A DNA stretch of 43,141 nt from Lachnospiraceae bacterium (GTDB lineage Bacteria > Bacillota > Clostridia > Lachnospirales > Lachnospiraceae): contig JAEEIN010000176.1 in the NCBI GenBank assembly GCA_016281385.1, positions 1 through 43,141 on the forward strand, given 5' to 3'. A model generated the notes under the pieces. The model searched no databases. It saw only the letters and a program-made list of their open reading frames with translations, and was not told the origin of the DNA. This document shows positions 8,352 through 17,709 of this stretch, in pieces. The position numbers and the translations under genes are program-made. How positions within the stretch are numbered: the first letter of the stretch is position 1; every line of letters begins with the position of its first letter.

Positions 8352-9851
8352 TTAGTTGTTAGCTTCCTCGATGTACTGCTTGTACATGTCACGGCATCCG
8401 TCAAGGATCTCAGAAATAGGATCCATGTCAGGATAGAACTTCCATGTGAAAGGAGCACCCATGTCGAGGTTAGGAATGATGGACTGAAGCTCTACAGTAG
8501 AGTTCTTGGACATAAGCGGTACAGTTTCCTTACAAGCTCTCTCATCGAAGTTACCTGTAGCTGTTGTGTTAACATAAGGGTTGTAATCTTCGAATCCGGG
8601 AACGAACTCGTTGTAGAGGCTGTATGCGAATGCACACTTCCAAGCTCTGTCAGCATCATAGCATGAAGGAATGATGCAGATGTTATCCTGTGCTGTCTGG
8701 ATAAGAGATCCCTTAGGTCCCTTCGGGAACATAACGAATCCAAGCTCGTCCTCTGTCTCATAGAAGAGGTTGCCGGGTGTTGCGCAGTACTGCTGATCAC
8801 AGCAGAATGCACATCCGCCTGTCTTGAACTGGTTCTGATAGTAATCCCATGCTGCTGCATTTCCTTCCTCGTCTACAGGACCATTCCAGTCATACTTGTT
8901 GAAGATATCACGAACCCACTCAAGAGCTTCAAGAGTCTCGGGAGATTCGAACTCATATGTGTACTTGCCGTCAGCATCCTGACCAACATACTTACCGCCG
9001 TTAGAGAATACAGCTGCGGAAACCATAACACCTTCGTTTACGCCGATACCCCAGATATCGATGGTACCATCGTTATCGGTATCACGCTGAACCTTCTCAA
9101 GGATCTCTTCGAATGCTGCCCATGTCCATGTGTCATTAGCCTGCATGTCGTAAAGAGACTCGGGATCAACACCGGCTTCCTGAAGAAGTCTCTTGTTGAA
9201 GTAAAGACCTGTTCTGGGCTCTGCCCAACCAGCTCTCATAGCGTAGATTCCGCCGTCGATTGTATAAAGCTTGTGAACGCCGTTAGCGAACTTAGGCTCG
9301 CTGAAGTCAAGGCAATCAAGTGTTGAAAGGTCATATACAAGACCGTTGTCAACTGCTGAAAGCATTGTAGCATCACCTGAGTGAAGGGTGAATACGTAGT
9401 TGTTGTCATCTCCGCCTGCTGTTACATAATCAACGAAGTCCTGAGCAACTGAACCCCAGTCACCGATGGTCTCACCGTGAATCTTGAAGTTGTATGTCTC
9501 CTGGATCCAATCCTGATATGCGTACTGAGCTTCTTCGAAATCAGTCTTAGCTTCTGCTCTTTCAGCAGATGTGAACCAGTCACGAACTACGACTTCGATT
9601 CCGCCAAGGTCGTAAGGTGCGCCTGTTGCAGGATCGATAAGTACGGTGTACTCGCTAACTTCTTCTTCTGCGGGAGCTTCTTCGGAAACTTCGGTGGAAG
9701 TCTCTTCCTTAGAGGTCTCGGTAGAAGTGCTGTCGGTGCTTGCAGGTGCAGAAGCGGAAGTATCTCCACCCTTACCACATGCTGCAGCACTCATGGTCAT
9801 AGCTGCTGCAAGAGTAGCTGCTAAAACCTTCTTTGCCATAGGCTTTCTCAT
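8352..9851 (-). CDS. Extracellular solute-binding protein (sugar ABC), lipoprotein
   Basis: Signal with lipobox 'MTMSAAACGKGG', Ser/Thr/Glu-rich linker, then family-1 SBP features ('GIYAMRAGWAEPRTGLYFNKRLLQEAGVDPESLYDM...TWAAFEEILEKV'); strong SD AAGGAGG. Confidence 0.93.
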   Translation of the reverse strand: MRKPMAKKVLAATLAAAMTMSAAACGKGGDTSASAPASTDSTSTETSKEETSTEVSEEAPAEEEVSEYTVLIDPATGAPYDLGGIEVVVRDWFTSAERAEAKTDFEEAQYAYQDWIQETYNFKIHGETIGDWGSVAQDFVDYVTAGGDDNNYVFTLHSGDATMLSAVDNGLVYDLSTLDCLDFSEPKFANGVHKLYTIDGGIYAMRAGWAEPRTGLYFNKRLLQEAGVDPESLYDMQANDTWTWAAFEEILEKVQRDTDNDGTIDIWGIGVNEGVMVSAAVFSNGGKYVGQDADGKYTYEFESPETLEALEWVRDIFNKYDWNGPVDEEGNAAAWDYYQNQFKTGGCAFCCDQQYCATPGNLFYETEDELGFVMFPKGPKGSLIQTAQDNICIIPSCYDADRAWKCAFAYSLYNEFVPGFEDYNPYVNTTATGNFDERACKETVPLMSKNSTVELQSIIPNLDMGAPFTWKFYPDMDPISEILDGCRDMYKQYIEEANN

Positions 9852-9942
9852 AGTATTTTCCTCCTTTATTATGCACTCGCTGAAGCCGGTGAAATATAAC
9901 CTTCCGGGTCATCCGATCTTCGCGAAAAACATACACATATAT

Positions 9943-9948
9943 TTTATA
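9943..9948 (-). promoter_or_regulatory. Candidate -10 element of an internal promoter for the solute-binding protein gene
   Basis: Minus strand ...TGTGATATAAAATATATG... inside a 139-nt gap in an otherwise tightly packed operon; no convincing -35. Confidence 0.3.
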
Positions 9949-9990
9949 TCACATTGTTCACAAAAAATCCATATTTTTGTCGTAATTTTG

Positions 9991-11010
9991 TTACATTTTT
10001 ATACCTGTGCTGGAAATACTCTCAACAAAGGCTTTCTGAGCTATCAGATAAACAACAACGATAGGAAGCACGATGAGCAATGTACCGGTTGAAAGGATAC
10101 AGTTGGTATACTGAGTCGATACACCGGTCTGTGCGTTTGCCGCACCGTTCTGTCTTGCAATGTAAACACCAAGAGCATCTGCGATGGATGCAAGAGATGT
10201 GCTGACAAGCTTCTTTCCGCCGATGAAAAGCTTTGAGTAGAAGCCATCTGTCCACTGCCATACAAGAGAGAACAGGAAGCATGATGTAACAATGGGTTTT
10301 GACTGAGGAACCATGATCTTTGTAAATGTCTTGAACATTCCGCATCCGTCAATATATGCGGCTTCCTCGAGGTCAACGGGGATGTTTCTGAAGAACTGTC
10401 TTACAAGGTAGATATAGAGACCGTTCTTAAGACCCATGCAGGTTAAGCTCATAAGGTAGTAAGGAACAACCGAACCTCTTAAATTGATGGGGCCGCCCTT
10501 TAATGCCTTAAAGATTCCAAGGATATCATAGTTACTGAAGTGAAGCACCAGGGAACTGGAGAATGCCTGGGGCGGAACTATGATGAGTGCAAGCACACAA
10601 CCGAACCAGAAGTTCTTAAGAGGGAACTTGAATCTTGAGAATCCGTATCCTACTATCGTACACATTGCTGTCTGAATGATGGCAATGGTAAGGGATATGA
10701 TGATGGAATTCTTAAGAGCTTCCTTATAGCTCATGATCTCGGCAGCAAGTTTGTAGTTCTCACCGGTAAAATGAAGCGGTATCGATACAACGATGGGATT
10801 GTAAAGATCCTGCTGTTCCATGAAGCTTACGGAGATCTTGTTAAGGATCGGCTGAAGGATCAGGAAGCACATACCGAAAAGAAGTACGAACCTTACAAAC
10901 TTTATGAACACCTCTCCCACATCATGTCTTAAGAGATATCCGCCGGACTGCCTGTTTCTTTCCCAATAGGTGCCATATTTTTTTATTTCAACTGTTTTAC
11001 TTTTCGTCAT
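9991..11010 (-). CDS. Carbohydrate ABC transporter permease (MalG-type)
   Basis: Binding-protein-dependent permease EAA loop 'VDLEEAAYIDGCGMFKTFTKIMVPQSKP'; overlaps the preceding permease gene by 14 nt. Confidence 0.93.
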   Translation of the reverse strand: MTKSKTVEIKKYGTYWERNRQSGGYLLRHDVGEVFIKFVRFVLLFGMCFLILQPILNKISVSFMEQQDLYNPIVVSIPLHFTGENYKLAAEIMSYKEALKNSIIISLTIAIIQTAMCTIVGYGFSRFKFPLKNFWFGCVLALIIVPPQAFSSSLVLHFSNYDILGIFKALKGGPINLRGSVVPYYLMSLTCMGLKNGLYIYLVRQFFRNIPVDLEEAAYIDGCGMFKTFTKIMVPQSKPIVTSCFLFSLVWQWTDGFYSKLFIGGKKLVSTSLASIADALGVYIARQNGAANAQTGVSTQYTNCILSTGTLLIVLPIVVVYLIAQKAFVESISSTGIKM

Positions 11011-11908
11011 TGTAATATACCGCCTTTGATAATAAGAAAGATGTTATCGCTATGAACAGCGTGATTATCAGGAAGTAGCACCAGGCCATCGCCGAAGCGG
11101 GTCCGTATCTTAATTCCGTAACCATAACCTTATCGATCTTGGACATTACGTCGTTATCGGATCTCATACTGAAGTCTACGACTGTGTAGATCCAGTTTAC
11201 AAGGAAGATGGAGCTTACCATAGGGAAGGTAATCTTCCAAAGGCTCTCCCACTTCGTACATCCTTCGATATAAGCGGCTTCATACATACTGCTTGAGATA
11301 CTCTGAAGACCGGATATGAAGATGATGATCTGAATACCGGAAGCGGTAGCAATATCATAGATGTTATCGATTATCTCGAATACCCAGTTGTAAGCTCTGG
11401 TACCTACGCCTGCGGTCTCAAGGACTTCCTCCAGAACAGCCGTGATACTTACGTTTGCAGCTGCAGCTTCAACCGTATCGGCGATCTGAGCCATCAGAGA
11501 GTTGTTTTCCTCAAGTCCGAGGATAACGCCGGATGACATGATAACCGGAAGGAAGAATACCGCTCTTACCAGTCCCCTTGCTTTGAAATCCTGATTAAGA
11601 AGTAAGGATACAAAGAAACTGAATACGATGATACCGATTGAATAAAGGATCATCTGCGGAAGGACATCCGTTAAATTCACGAGATAATCCGGGTCAATCC
11701 TGAATGCATCATAGTAGTTCTTGATACCGACCCACTTCATGTCTACCACACCGGCTCCCAGCGTAACCTCGCAGAAGCTCATGTAGAGTGATTCAAACAA
11801 GGGTTTGAACAAGAAGAGCAGGAATCCGATTATAAAGGGTGATATGAACAAGTATCCCGCTATGGCTTTTCTTTTTTGAAGACCCGTATACTTTTTAGCT
11901 TTCTTCAT
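10997..11908 (-). CDS. Sugar ABC transporter permease (MalF-type)
   Basis: EAA loop 'SMYEAAYIEGCTKWESLWKITFPM'; N-terminal 'KRKAIAGYLFISPFIIGFLLFLFKPL'. Confidence 0.92.
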   Translation of the reverse strand: MKKAKKYTGLQKRKAIAGYLFISPFIIGFLLFLFKPLFESLYMSFCEVTLGAGVVDMKWVGIKNYYDAFRIDPDYLVNLTDVLPQMILYSIGIIVFSFFVSLLLNQDFKARGLVRAVFFLPVIMSSGVILGLEENNSLMAQIADTVEAAAANVSITAVLEEVLETAGVGTRAYNWVFEIIDNIYDIATASGIQIIIFISGLQSISSSMYEAAYIEGCTKWESLWKITFPMVSSIFLVNWIYTVVDFSMRSDNDVMSKIDKVMVTELRYGPASAMAWCYFLIITLFIAITSFLLSKAVYYNDEK

Positions 11909-11953
11909 TGCCTGTCTGACCTTTCAAATATTGAATAAAGTAACTTGTATATC

Positions 11954-14563
11954 TTACTTGCTTACAAAGTAATCTCTTGCAGGAACCGTGATTCCGTCAA
12001 CGGAGTAATCTGCATATCCGTAGTTTACATATGCCTTTGTACCGTCTTCGTAAACCGTTACGCTGACATCCTCTGTAAGGATCTGATGATCAACGATCTC
12101 CTGATTGAATGTATGTCCAAGTCTTTCATTGTATGTATTGTAGATGGACATCATACGATCATTCCAAAGTGAGAAATCAGCTCCGTAATACTCGGGATAG
12201 ATCGTCTTCTGTAATGTAAAGGATGATTCATCCATAAGCGTGAAGGAAAGACCTGCGCCGTATTCAACAGCATAGAGAACTTCCTCAACATCATTACCGC
12301 ATACATTGATGGGCATTCCCGTGTAATCTACATAACCGTGGAGAGCGATCTGTGTGAAAGGAACACCACCGTCAAGAATGGTGTATTCGCTTCCCTTAAG
12401 ATCAACTTCTGCGATAAAGTCCGCATAGGGTATCGCATAGGAGTTACCGGAGTTGATCATGATCTTCGTGCCGCCGTCCTTTGCATTCTTAAGCAGTTCT
12501 GACTGCTGAACCATTGCATCTTCACGGGAAGTGTAATTCTTTCTGTAGAAGTCGGAGGAAAGATCGCGTCCGATATCCTGGAAAGAAGCTCCGACATTGT
12601 ACTTGCCGGCCGTTTCAATAAGCTTGTCTGCCGTCTTCGCTATCCTGTCGGGATGGAGAAGGAAGTAACTGTCAAGTCCGTCTCTTGCCACATAAGTGAT
12701 AGCACTGTATTCATATAACTCCGCACGCTTACGGCTTAAGAACTTGGCTGCATCGGTATATGAGAAGAAACCGTTGAACAGGTTGCTCTTGAAAGCATAT
12801 TCGGTAATACCGTCAAAGTAGAGGTCGACTCCAAGTTCATTTGCCTTATCGGTAAGAGCCTGAAGGTCCTTCTTGCTGCCAAGTGCATGTATGGTACGAA
12901 CATTCTTTAATATCTTCTGCTTAACGCCGCCGTTACACCAGCCCACATATTTAACCGTCAGATTGTCGATACCCTCCGAAGTAAGGGTTTCGATCATGCC
13001 TGCAGCTTCCTTGTATGTGGTAAGTGCAAGAGGTCTTGAAACGGGAACACCAAGGATCTGTCTTACCTTATCAACGGCTCCGACGATCTGAACATTGACG
13101 GGTGTTGACGTATCGTCATTCTTTGTAAGATATCCGGGATACTTATCCATGAGATACTGCCTGTAGTCACGGGCCATATCAACATAGCTTCCGGAATCTA
13201 TAAATGTATATCTCTGTATTATGCTTTCATCCTGAGGAAGATCCTCAAGATATACGTACATATCCTGGTTGGAGTTTGCTCCGAGATCGTATCTCTCACG
13301 AGCCTTCATGGTATACTCGGCACAAACATGGTTGTAATTCGTATTTCTTCCGGAAACATCCGCAGTAATGGATGCATATGCGGAACCGCCTTCGATTATG
13401 CAAAGGAAGGAGTCGTTTCCTTCTGCTATACCGTAAAGATTAAGATTGGCCTGAGTTGAATGAACCACATCTTTTCTTTCAATGGCCATATCCCAGCCGT
13501 AAACATTTGCGTAGTAAAGGTTCTGCTTACTCTTTCCGTTGTTGAAGTTGATGATGGATCCGCCGCCTTCGGGAACAAGCATGTAGCCTTCTTCATCAAG
13601 TCCGCCCGCTCCGAAGTAAGGAAGCACGGAAACCTTTGAAATGGGGAACTCGCTCTTTCCGTCAAAACCTGAAAAAGGAACTTCAACAACGAGATTTTTG
13701 CCTTCGAGTCTGTAGATGACCGTTGCGTTAAATACAGGTGCTGTATTCACGCCTTCTCTCTGGTTGACTTCTTTATCTCTTAAGAAGTCTTCATATGTAT
13801 ATCCCGCAGCTTCGAAATAACCCTGAAGCATCTTCTTCTTAACATCTCTTAAATCATCGGGAGATCTTAAGATGTATAAAGGTTCGGTCTCAAGAAGAGG
13901 ATAATTTGCCAGAAGTTCTTCTTTATTGTCCTTCTTGCCAAGCTTATTGATATCGTAAAGTTTGTAAAAGCCCTTTACGGAAGACTTGTCCGTCTGATCA
14001 AGATTGGCCATCAGAGCATCGAAGTTCTTCTCTGTGATGGCAAGAGGGAAAATATATTCCTTGGAGATCTTACCTATGGAATAATCAACCTTGATATAAT
14101 CATCACCCGTTTCGATCTCGTATACACCGTTCTCGGTACTGAATGTATGAGTATCCAGAGTAACGTCAAGACCTGCTTCCGTACCGTATGTAAGTAAAAA
14201 GTCTGACTGAAGTTTTCCCTTTTCTTCATTTACCGCGATGGCATCGTTGGCACCGTCAACTGCTGTGGAGTGCCATACCTTACCGGTGGACTTGACCGTG
14301 ATGTCAAAGTGTGTTGTAAGGGGATCCATCTCAAGCTTTATATCATCATTTTCAAGAATGATGGGCTGTTCATCGCCGGCATATGCTCTTACTTCGATGA
14401 TCTCCTCTTCCTTCGGCCTTGCCTGATACTGCATAACGAAAATGATAAGACCTGCTATGATCGCAAGAAGAATAGCCGGGAAAATAAAGCCCTTAAGCTC
14501 CTTTATTATGCTATTTCTTATCTCACGTTTTCTTTCTTCACTGATTGGATTCAATCTACTCAT
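11954..14563 (-). CDS. DUF5696-like membrane-anchored protein, putative glycosidase-like fold
   Basis: 869 aa; N-terminal TM 'FIFPAILLAIIAGLIIFVMQY', then an extracellular beta-rich region and a C-terminal TIM-barrel-like region (VDLYFDGITEYAF...LDSYFLLHPDRIAKTADKLIETAGKYNVGASFQDIGRDLSSDF). Family assignment from memory of similar proteins. Confidence 0.7.
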   Translation of the reverse strand: MSRLNPISEERKREIRNSIIKELKGFIFPAILLAIIAGLIIFVMQYQARPKEEEIIEVRAYAGDEQPIILENDDIKLEMDPLTTHFDITVKSTGKVWHSTAVDGANDAIAVNEEKGKLQSDFLLTYGTEAGLDVTLDTHTFSTENGVYEIETGDDYIKVDYSIGKISKEYIFPLAITEKNFDALMANLDQTDKSSVKGFYKLYDINKLGKKDNKEELLANYPLLETEPLYILRSPDDLRDVKKKMLQGYFEAAGYTYEDFLRDKEVNQREGVNTAPVFNATVIYRLEGKNLVVEVPFSGFDGKSEFPISKVSVLPYFGAGGLDEEGYMLVPEGGGSIINFNNGKSKQNLYYANVYGWDMAIERKDVVHSTQANLNLYGIAEGNDSFLCIIEGGSAYASITADVSGRNTNYNHVCAEYTMKARERYDLGANSNQDMYVYLEDLPQDESIIQRYTFIDSGSYVDMARDYRQYLMDKYPGYLTKNDDTSTPVNVQIVGAVDKVRQILGVPVSRPLALTTYKEAAGMIETLTSEGIDNLTVKYVGWCNGGVKQKILKNVRTIHALGSKKDLQALTDKANELGVDLYFDGITEYAFKSNLFNGFFSYTDAAKFLSRKRAELYEYSAITYVARDGLDSYFLLHPDRIAKTADKLIETAGKYNVGASFQDIGRDLSSDFYRKNYTSREDAMVQQSELLKNAKDGGTKIMINSGNSYAIPYADFIAEVDLKGSEYTILDGGVPFTQIALHGYVDYTGMPINVCGNDVEEVLYAVEYGAGLSFTLMDESSFTLQKTIYPEYYGADFSLWNDRMMSIYNTYNERLGHTFNQEIVDHQILTEDVSVTVYEDGTKAYVNYGYADYSVDGITVPARDYFVSK

Positions 14564-14587
14564 AATAACTCCCGTGCTCTGTATTTC

Positions 14588-15244
14588 TTACAGTCGATAC
14601 AGCATTTCTTTGAATAATGATATAAAGTAAGCCACACCCTGAGATACCATACTGAAGAAGAGCATCAGTAAGAATATCATGACAAGCATTGCAAATATTG
14701 TAGCGATAAGGAACAGAATGTTCTTTCCGAAAGAATACTCATGTACCTGGCTCATTCCGAAGATACCGATAAAGAGTACCCAAACGATTGCTATGGTGTA
14801 CAGCGCCGAATAGAATTCAGCTTCATCCACCGTAATATAGTTACTTAAGAACATTAACGGGAACTGGATGAGGGGATAAGGTGTCAGCGCGTAACAGGTG
14901 GCTATATAAACCTGCCCCAGACGACCTTTACCGTCAAACAGTGTAGTCAGCGCCCAGTTTCCTATTACAAACAGGAAGAAGGGAAACAGTACACTGGCGA
15001 TATATGTAAAGACATTAAGATCTTCCCAGTACACCTGAATGAATATGAAACTCGTATATCTGAGTCTTAATACATAGGCTGCCACTGCTAAGAACAAAAT
15101 GGTGTTAGCCGCTGCATAGGATCCTCTCTTCTCGTGCGTAAGATCCCAGAACCCGTCGATGGGATGGGTAAGACAGTAAAGCGAGAACTTTAAACTTTTA
15201 AAATATCGCTGCCAATTTTCCTTGCTGGTTAATGCTGCAAACAT
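14588..15244 (-). CDS. YIP1 family membrane protein
   Basis: N-terminal 'LKFSLYCLTHPIDGFWDLTHEKRGS' motif followed by about five hydrophobic helices. Confidence 0.75.
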   Translation of the reverse strand: MFAALTSKENWQRYFKSLKFSLYCLTHPIDGFWDLTHEKRGSYAAANTILFLAVAAYVLRLRYTSFIFIQVYWEDLNVFTYIASVLFPFFLFVIGNWALTTLFDGKGRLGQVYIATCYALTPYPLIQFPLMFLSNYITVDEAEFYSALYTIAIVWVLFIGIFGMSQVHEYSFGKNILFLIATIFAMLVMIFLLMLFFSMVSQGVAYFISLFKEMLYRL

Positions 15245-15256
15245 GCCGTTTCTCCG

Positions 15257-16786
15257 TTAATTATTGTATTTGAATGCATCTGAGATCAAGAACTCGCGCT
15301 TGATCGCCTTTACCTTTCCGATTCCCAGAGGAATAAGGAAAAGTGCCAAGAGTACAACTACGATTATGAAGATATGATCTTCAACATATTCCTTACGGTA
15401 CTTCTTGTATGCCTTTGAGTAGTTCTCATCGTCATACTTAAGTTTGAAGTAATCCATTGCTTCGCCGTATTCCTTCTGTCTTAAATAAGCTCTTCCGAGA
15501 CCGATATAAGCCAGATCGTAGTTACCGTTGTATTTCATTACTTCACGCCAGGTCTTTCCGGACTTGCCGTATTCACCGTTATCGAACTGATCCATGGCGT
15601 CAAATACCAGCTGACCGAAATCGGTAAGTGTGAAGAGTGTGATCGTACAGTCAAGTCTGTCAACAACGATAAGGTCGTAATCCATATGTTCAAGACCGAG
15701 GGGCTCTCTGAAGTAACCGTCCATGTTGCCGGCACCGCCGAAAACAAAGATCATACGTCCCTGATCGTCATATCCGAAGAGACGTCCGCGGTTTCTGTCG
15801 AGGCATACATAGGAATCGTTGTCGAATACCGTTACATCCGCAAATTTTGAAGGTCCGGAATATCCGCCGCCGTTACCCATGTAAAGGTCACCGTAAATAG
15901 GGAACTTTCCGTCGTAATAAACACCGTTTCTTATAAGGATGTCATCACCCAGAGGATTTATCCTTCTGATGGCATCGGCATCTCCGCCTCTAAGATCCTC
16001 TGCTTCGACGTTACCGGTGCAGGCATATATGAATCCTTCCTTATCCATGTAAAGGTTATCGTACTCTGTGGGAACAAAGGATTCCATCTTATTTAACTGT
16101 TCCTGAGTCGCGATCTTCTTCATGAGGTACATCTTGAAGTCAAACACAACAGGCGTAGCACCTACAAATCCGGTAAAGGATCCGTCTGCCTCGTACTTGA
16201 TAAGACCTTTGTTGATACCTGCAGCTACGCAATAAACACGCTCTGCGGAATCAACTGCGATCTTACTGGGCTGGTAAACGATATCTTTATCGATGGAATT
16301 ATCTATGGGCTTTGTGAATTCCATGATGTAGTTAAGGTTGGAATCCAGTTTCAATATCCTGGCATTTCCCTTGTCCGCGATAAAGATATTGCCTTCATCA
16401 CTGATGGCGATATCCGTGGGTGAAGAAAATGTATCGGGACCGGTTCCGCCTGTAAAGGATGTGATCTCCCTTACATACTCTATGGATTCACGTGCGGTTC
16501 TCTCAAATTCCAGGATTCGATTGTTACCCGTATCAAGAACATAGATGAAATTGTCCTTAACATAAACACCCTGCGGGCTGCTCAGTTTCTTTTCGAGACC
16601 TAACTCGGTTGAGGTAAATACCTTACATACCGAGTACATATCGGGTGAATCCTGAACATCTCCCCAGTAGTCATAATTGTAAGTGTAGCTTCTGTCGATA
16701 GTGGTGGCATATCCGCTTATTGATGAAGCGAAGAACATGCCGGCACTGATCGCAAGAGCACAGATTTTTGTAAACCCTTTTCTCAT
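15257..16786 (-). CDS. NHL-repeat beta-propeller protein with TPR-like segment and C-terminal transmembrane anchor
   Basis: Signal peptide; repeats such as 'SPQGVYVKDNFIYVLDTGNNRILEFER' and 'SPTDIAISDEGNIFIADKGNARILKLD'; 'YDLAYIGLGRAYLRQKEYGEAMDYFK' TPR; 'IFIIVVVLLALFLIPLGIGKV' C-terminal TM. Confidence 0.85.
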   Translation of the reverse strand: MRKGFTKICALAISAGMFFASSISGYATTIDRSYTYNYDYWGDVQDSPDMYSVCKVFTSTELGLEKKLSSPQGVYVKDNFIYVLDTGNNRILEFERTARESIEYVREITSFTGGTGPDTFSSPTDIAISDEGNIFIADKGNARILKLDSNLNYIMEFTKPIDNSIDKDIVYQPSKIAVDSAERVYCVAAGINKGLIKYEADGSFTGFVGATPVVFDFKMYLMKKIATQEQLNKMESFVPTEYDNLYMDKEGFIYACTGNVEAEDLRGGDADAIRRINPLGDDILIRNGVYYDGKFPIYGDLYMGNGGGYSGPSKFADVTVFDNDSYVCLDRNRGRLFGYDDQGRMIFVFGGAGNMDGYFREPLGLEHMDYDLIVVDRLDCTITLFTLTDFGQLVFDAMDQFDNGEYGKSGKTWREVMKYNGNYDLAYIGLGRAYLRQKEYGEAMDYFKLKYDDENYSKAYKKYRKEYVEDHIFIIVVVLLALFLIPLGIGKVKAIKREFLISDAFKYNN

Positions 16787-16801
16787 AATCGACCTCGTAA
16801 A

Positions 16802-17707
16802 TTAATCCTTTAATCCGGAGCTTGCCATCGTCTCAAGGATCTGGCTCTCTGAGAAGATGAAGATTGCTATCGGTACTATCATTACGACTACCAGCACGGC
16901 TGCGCCCTGTCCGGTTCTTGCGATACCGCCGGCCTGAATCTGCTGGAGTGCGAAAACAAGCGTTTTCTTTTCTTCGGAATAAATGAAGGTTGAAGCTCTG
17001 TTGTTCCAAAGTCCCTGTACCGAGAAGATGATAAGAGTCATCCACGCGGGCTTAACGTTGGGCATTACGATTCCGGAGAATACCTTCCACTCATTTGCAC
17101 CGTCGATCTTTGCAGCTTCAATAAGTGCGGTGGGAAGTCCTTCCATGAACTGCTTCATAAGGAAAAGTCCCATGGGTGAAGCAAATGCGGGAATGATGAT
17201 GGCCCAGTATGTATCGATCCATCCCAGCTTGTTAAGCAACATATAGTTGGGGATCTGTGTTACATAACCGGTAAACATCATTGCCACGGTAACAAGTTTG
17301 AAAAATCCCTGGTTACCGGGGAACTGGTACTTTGCAAGTACGAAGGCTGCCATTGATGCGATGATCAGGTGGCCTGCAGTTCCGGCGAATGTGATGAATG
17401 CCGTATTGAACAGGTATCTTGAGAACGTAACCCAGGATTTACCCATGGTTACGAACAGATCCGAGAAGTTGTCAAGCGTGGGGTGCTGTGCAAATACCCT
17501 GGGAGGGAATTTGAAGAGCTCGTCAAGAGGCTTCAGTGCAGCACTTACCGCATAAACAATGGGGAAAGCCATAATACATGCCACAATGATGAGGAAAATA
17601 TAAAGAGCTATATCTCCCGCTATGGATCTGTTGGGCTTTCTTCTTTTTATTAAAGGTTTGGTGTAAACCGCTTCTTCAACGGTTGCTTTTTTCTTCTTTT
17701 TGCTCAT
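16802..17707 (-). CDS. Carbohydrate ABC transporter permease (MalG-type)
   Basis: EAA loop 'ALIEAAKIDGANEWKVFSGIVMPNVKP'; six hydrophobic helices. Confidence 0.93.
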   Translation of the reverse strand: MSKKKKKATVEEAVYTKPLIKRRKPNRSIAGDIALYIFLIIVACIMAFPIVYAVSAALKPLDELFKFPPRVFAQHPTLDNFSDLFVTMGKSWVTFSRYLFNTAFITFAGTAGHLIIASMAAFVLAKYQFPGNQGFFKLVTVAMMFTGYVTQIPNYMLLNKLGWIDTYWAIIIPAFASPMGLFLMKQFMEGLPTALIEAAKIDGANEWKVFSGIVMPNVKPAWMTLIIFSVQGLWNNRASTFIYSEEKKTLVFALQQIQAGGIARTGQGAAVLVVVMIVPIAIFIFSESQILETMASSGLKD

Positions 17708-17709
17708 TA

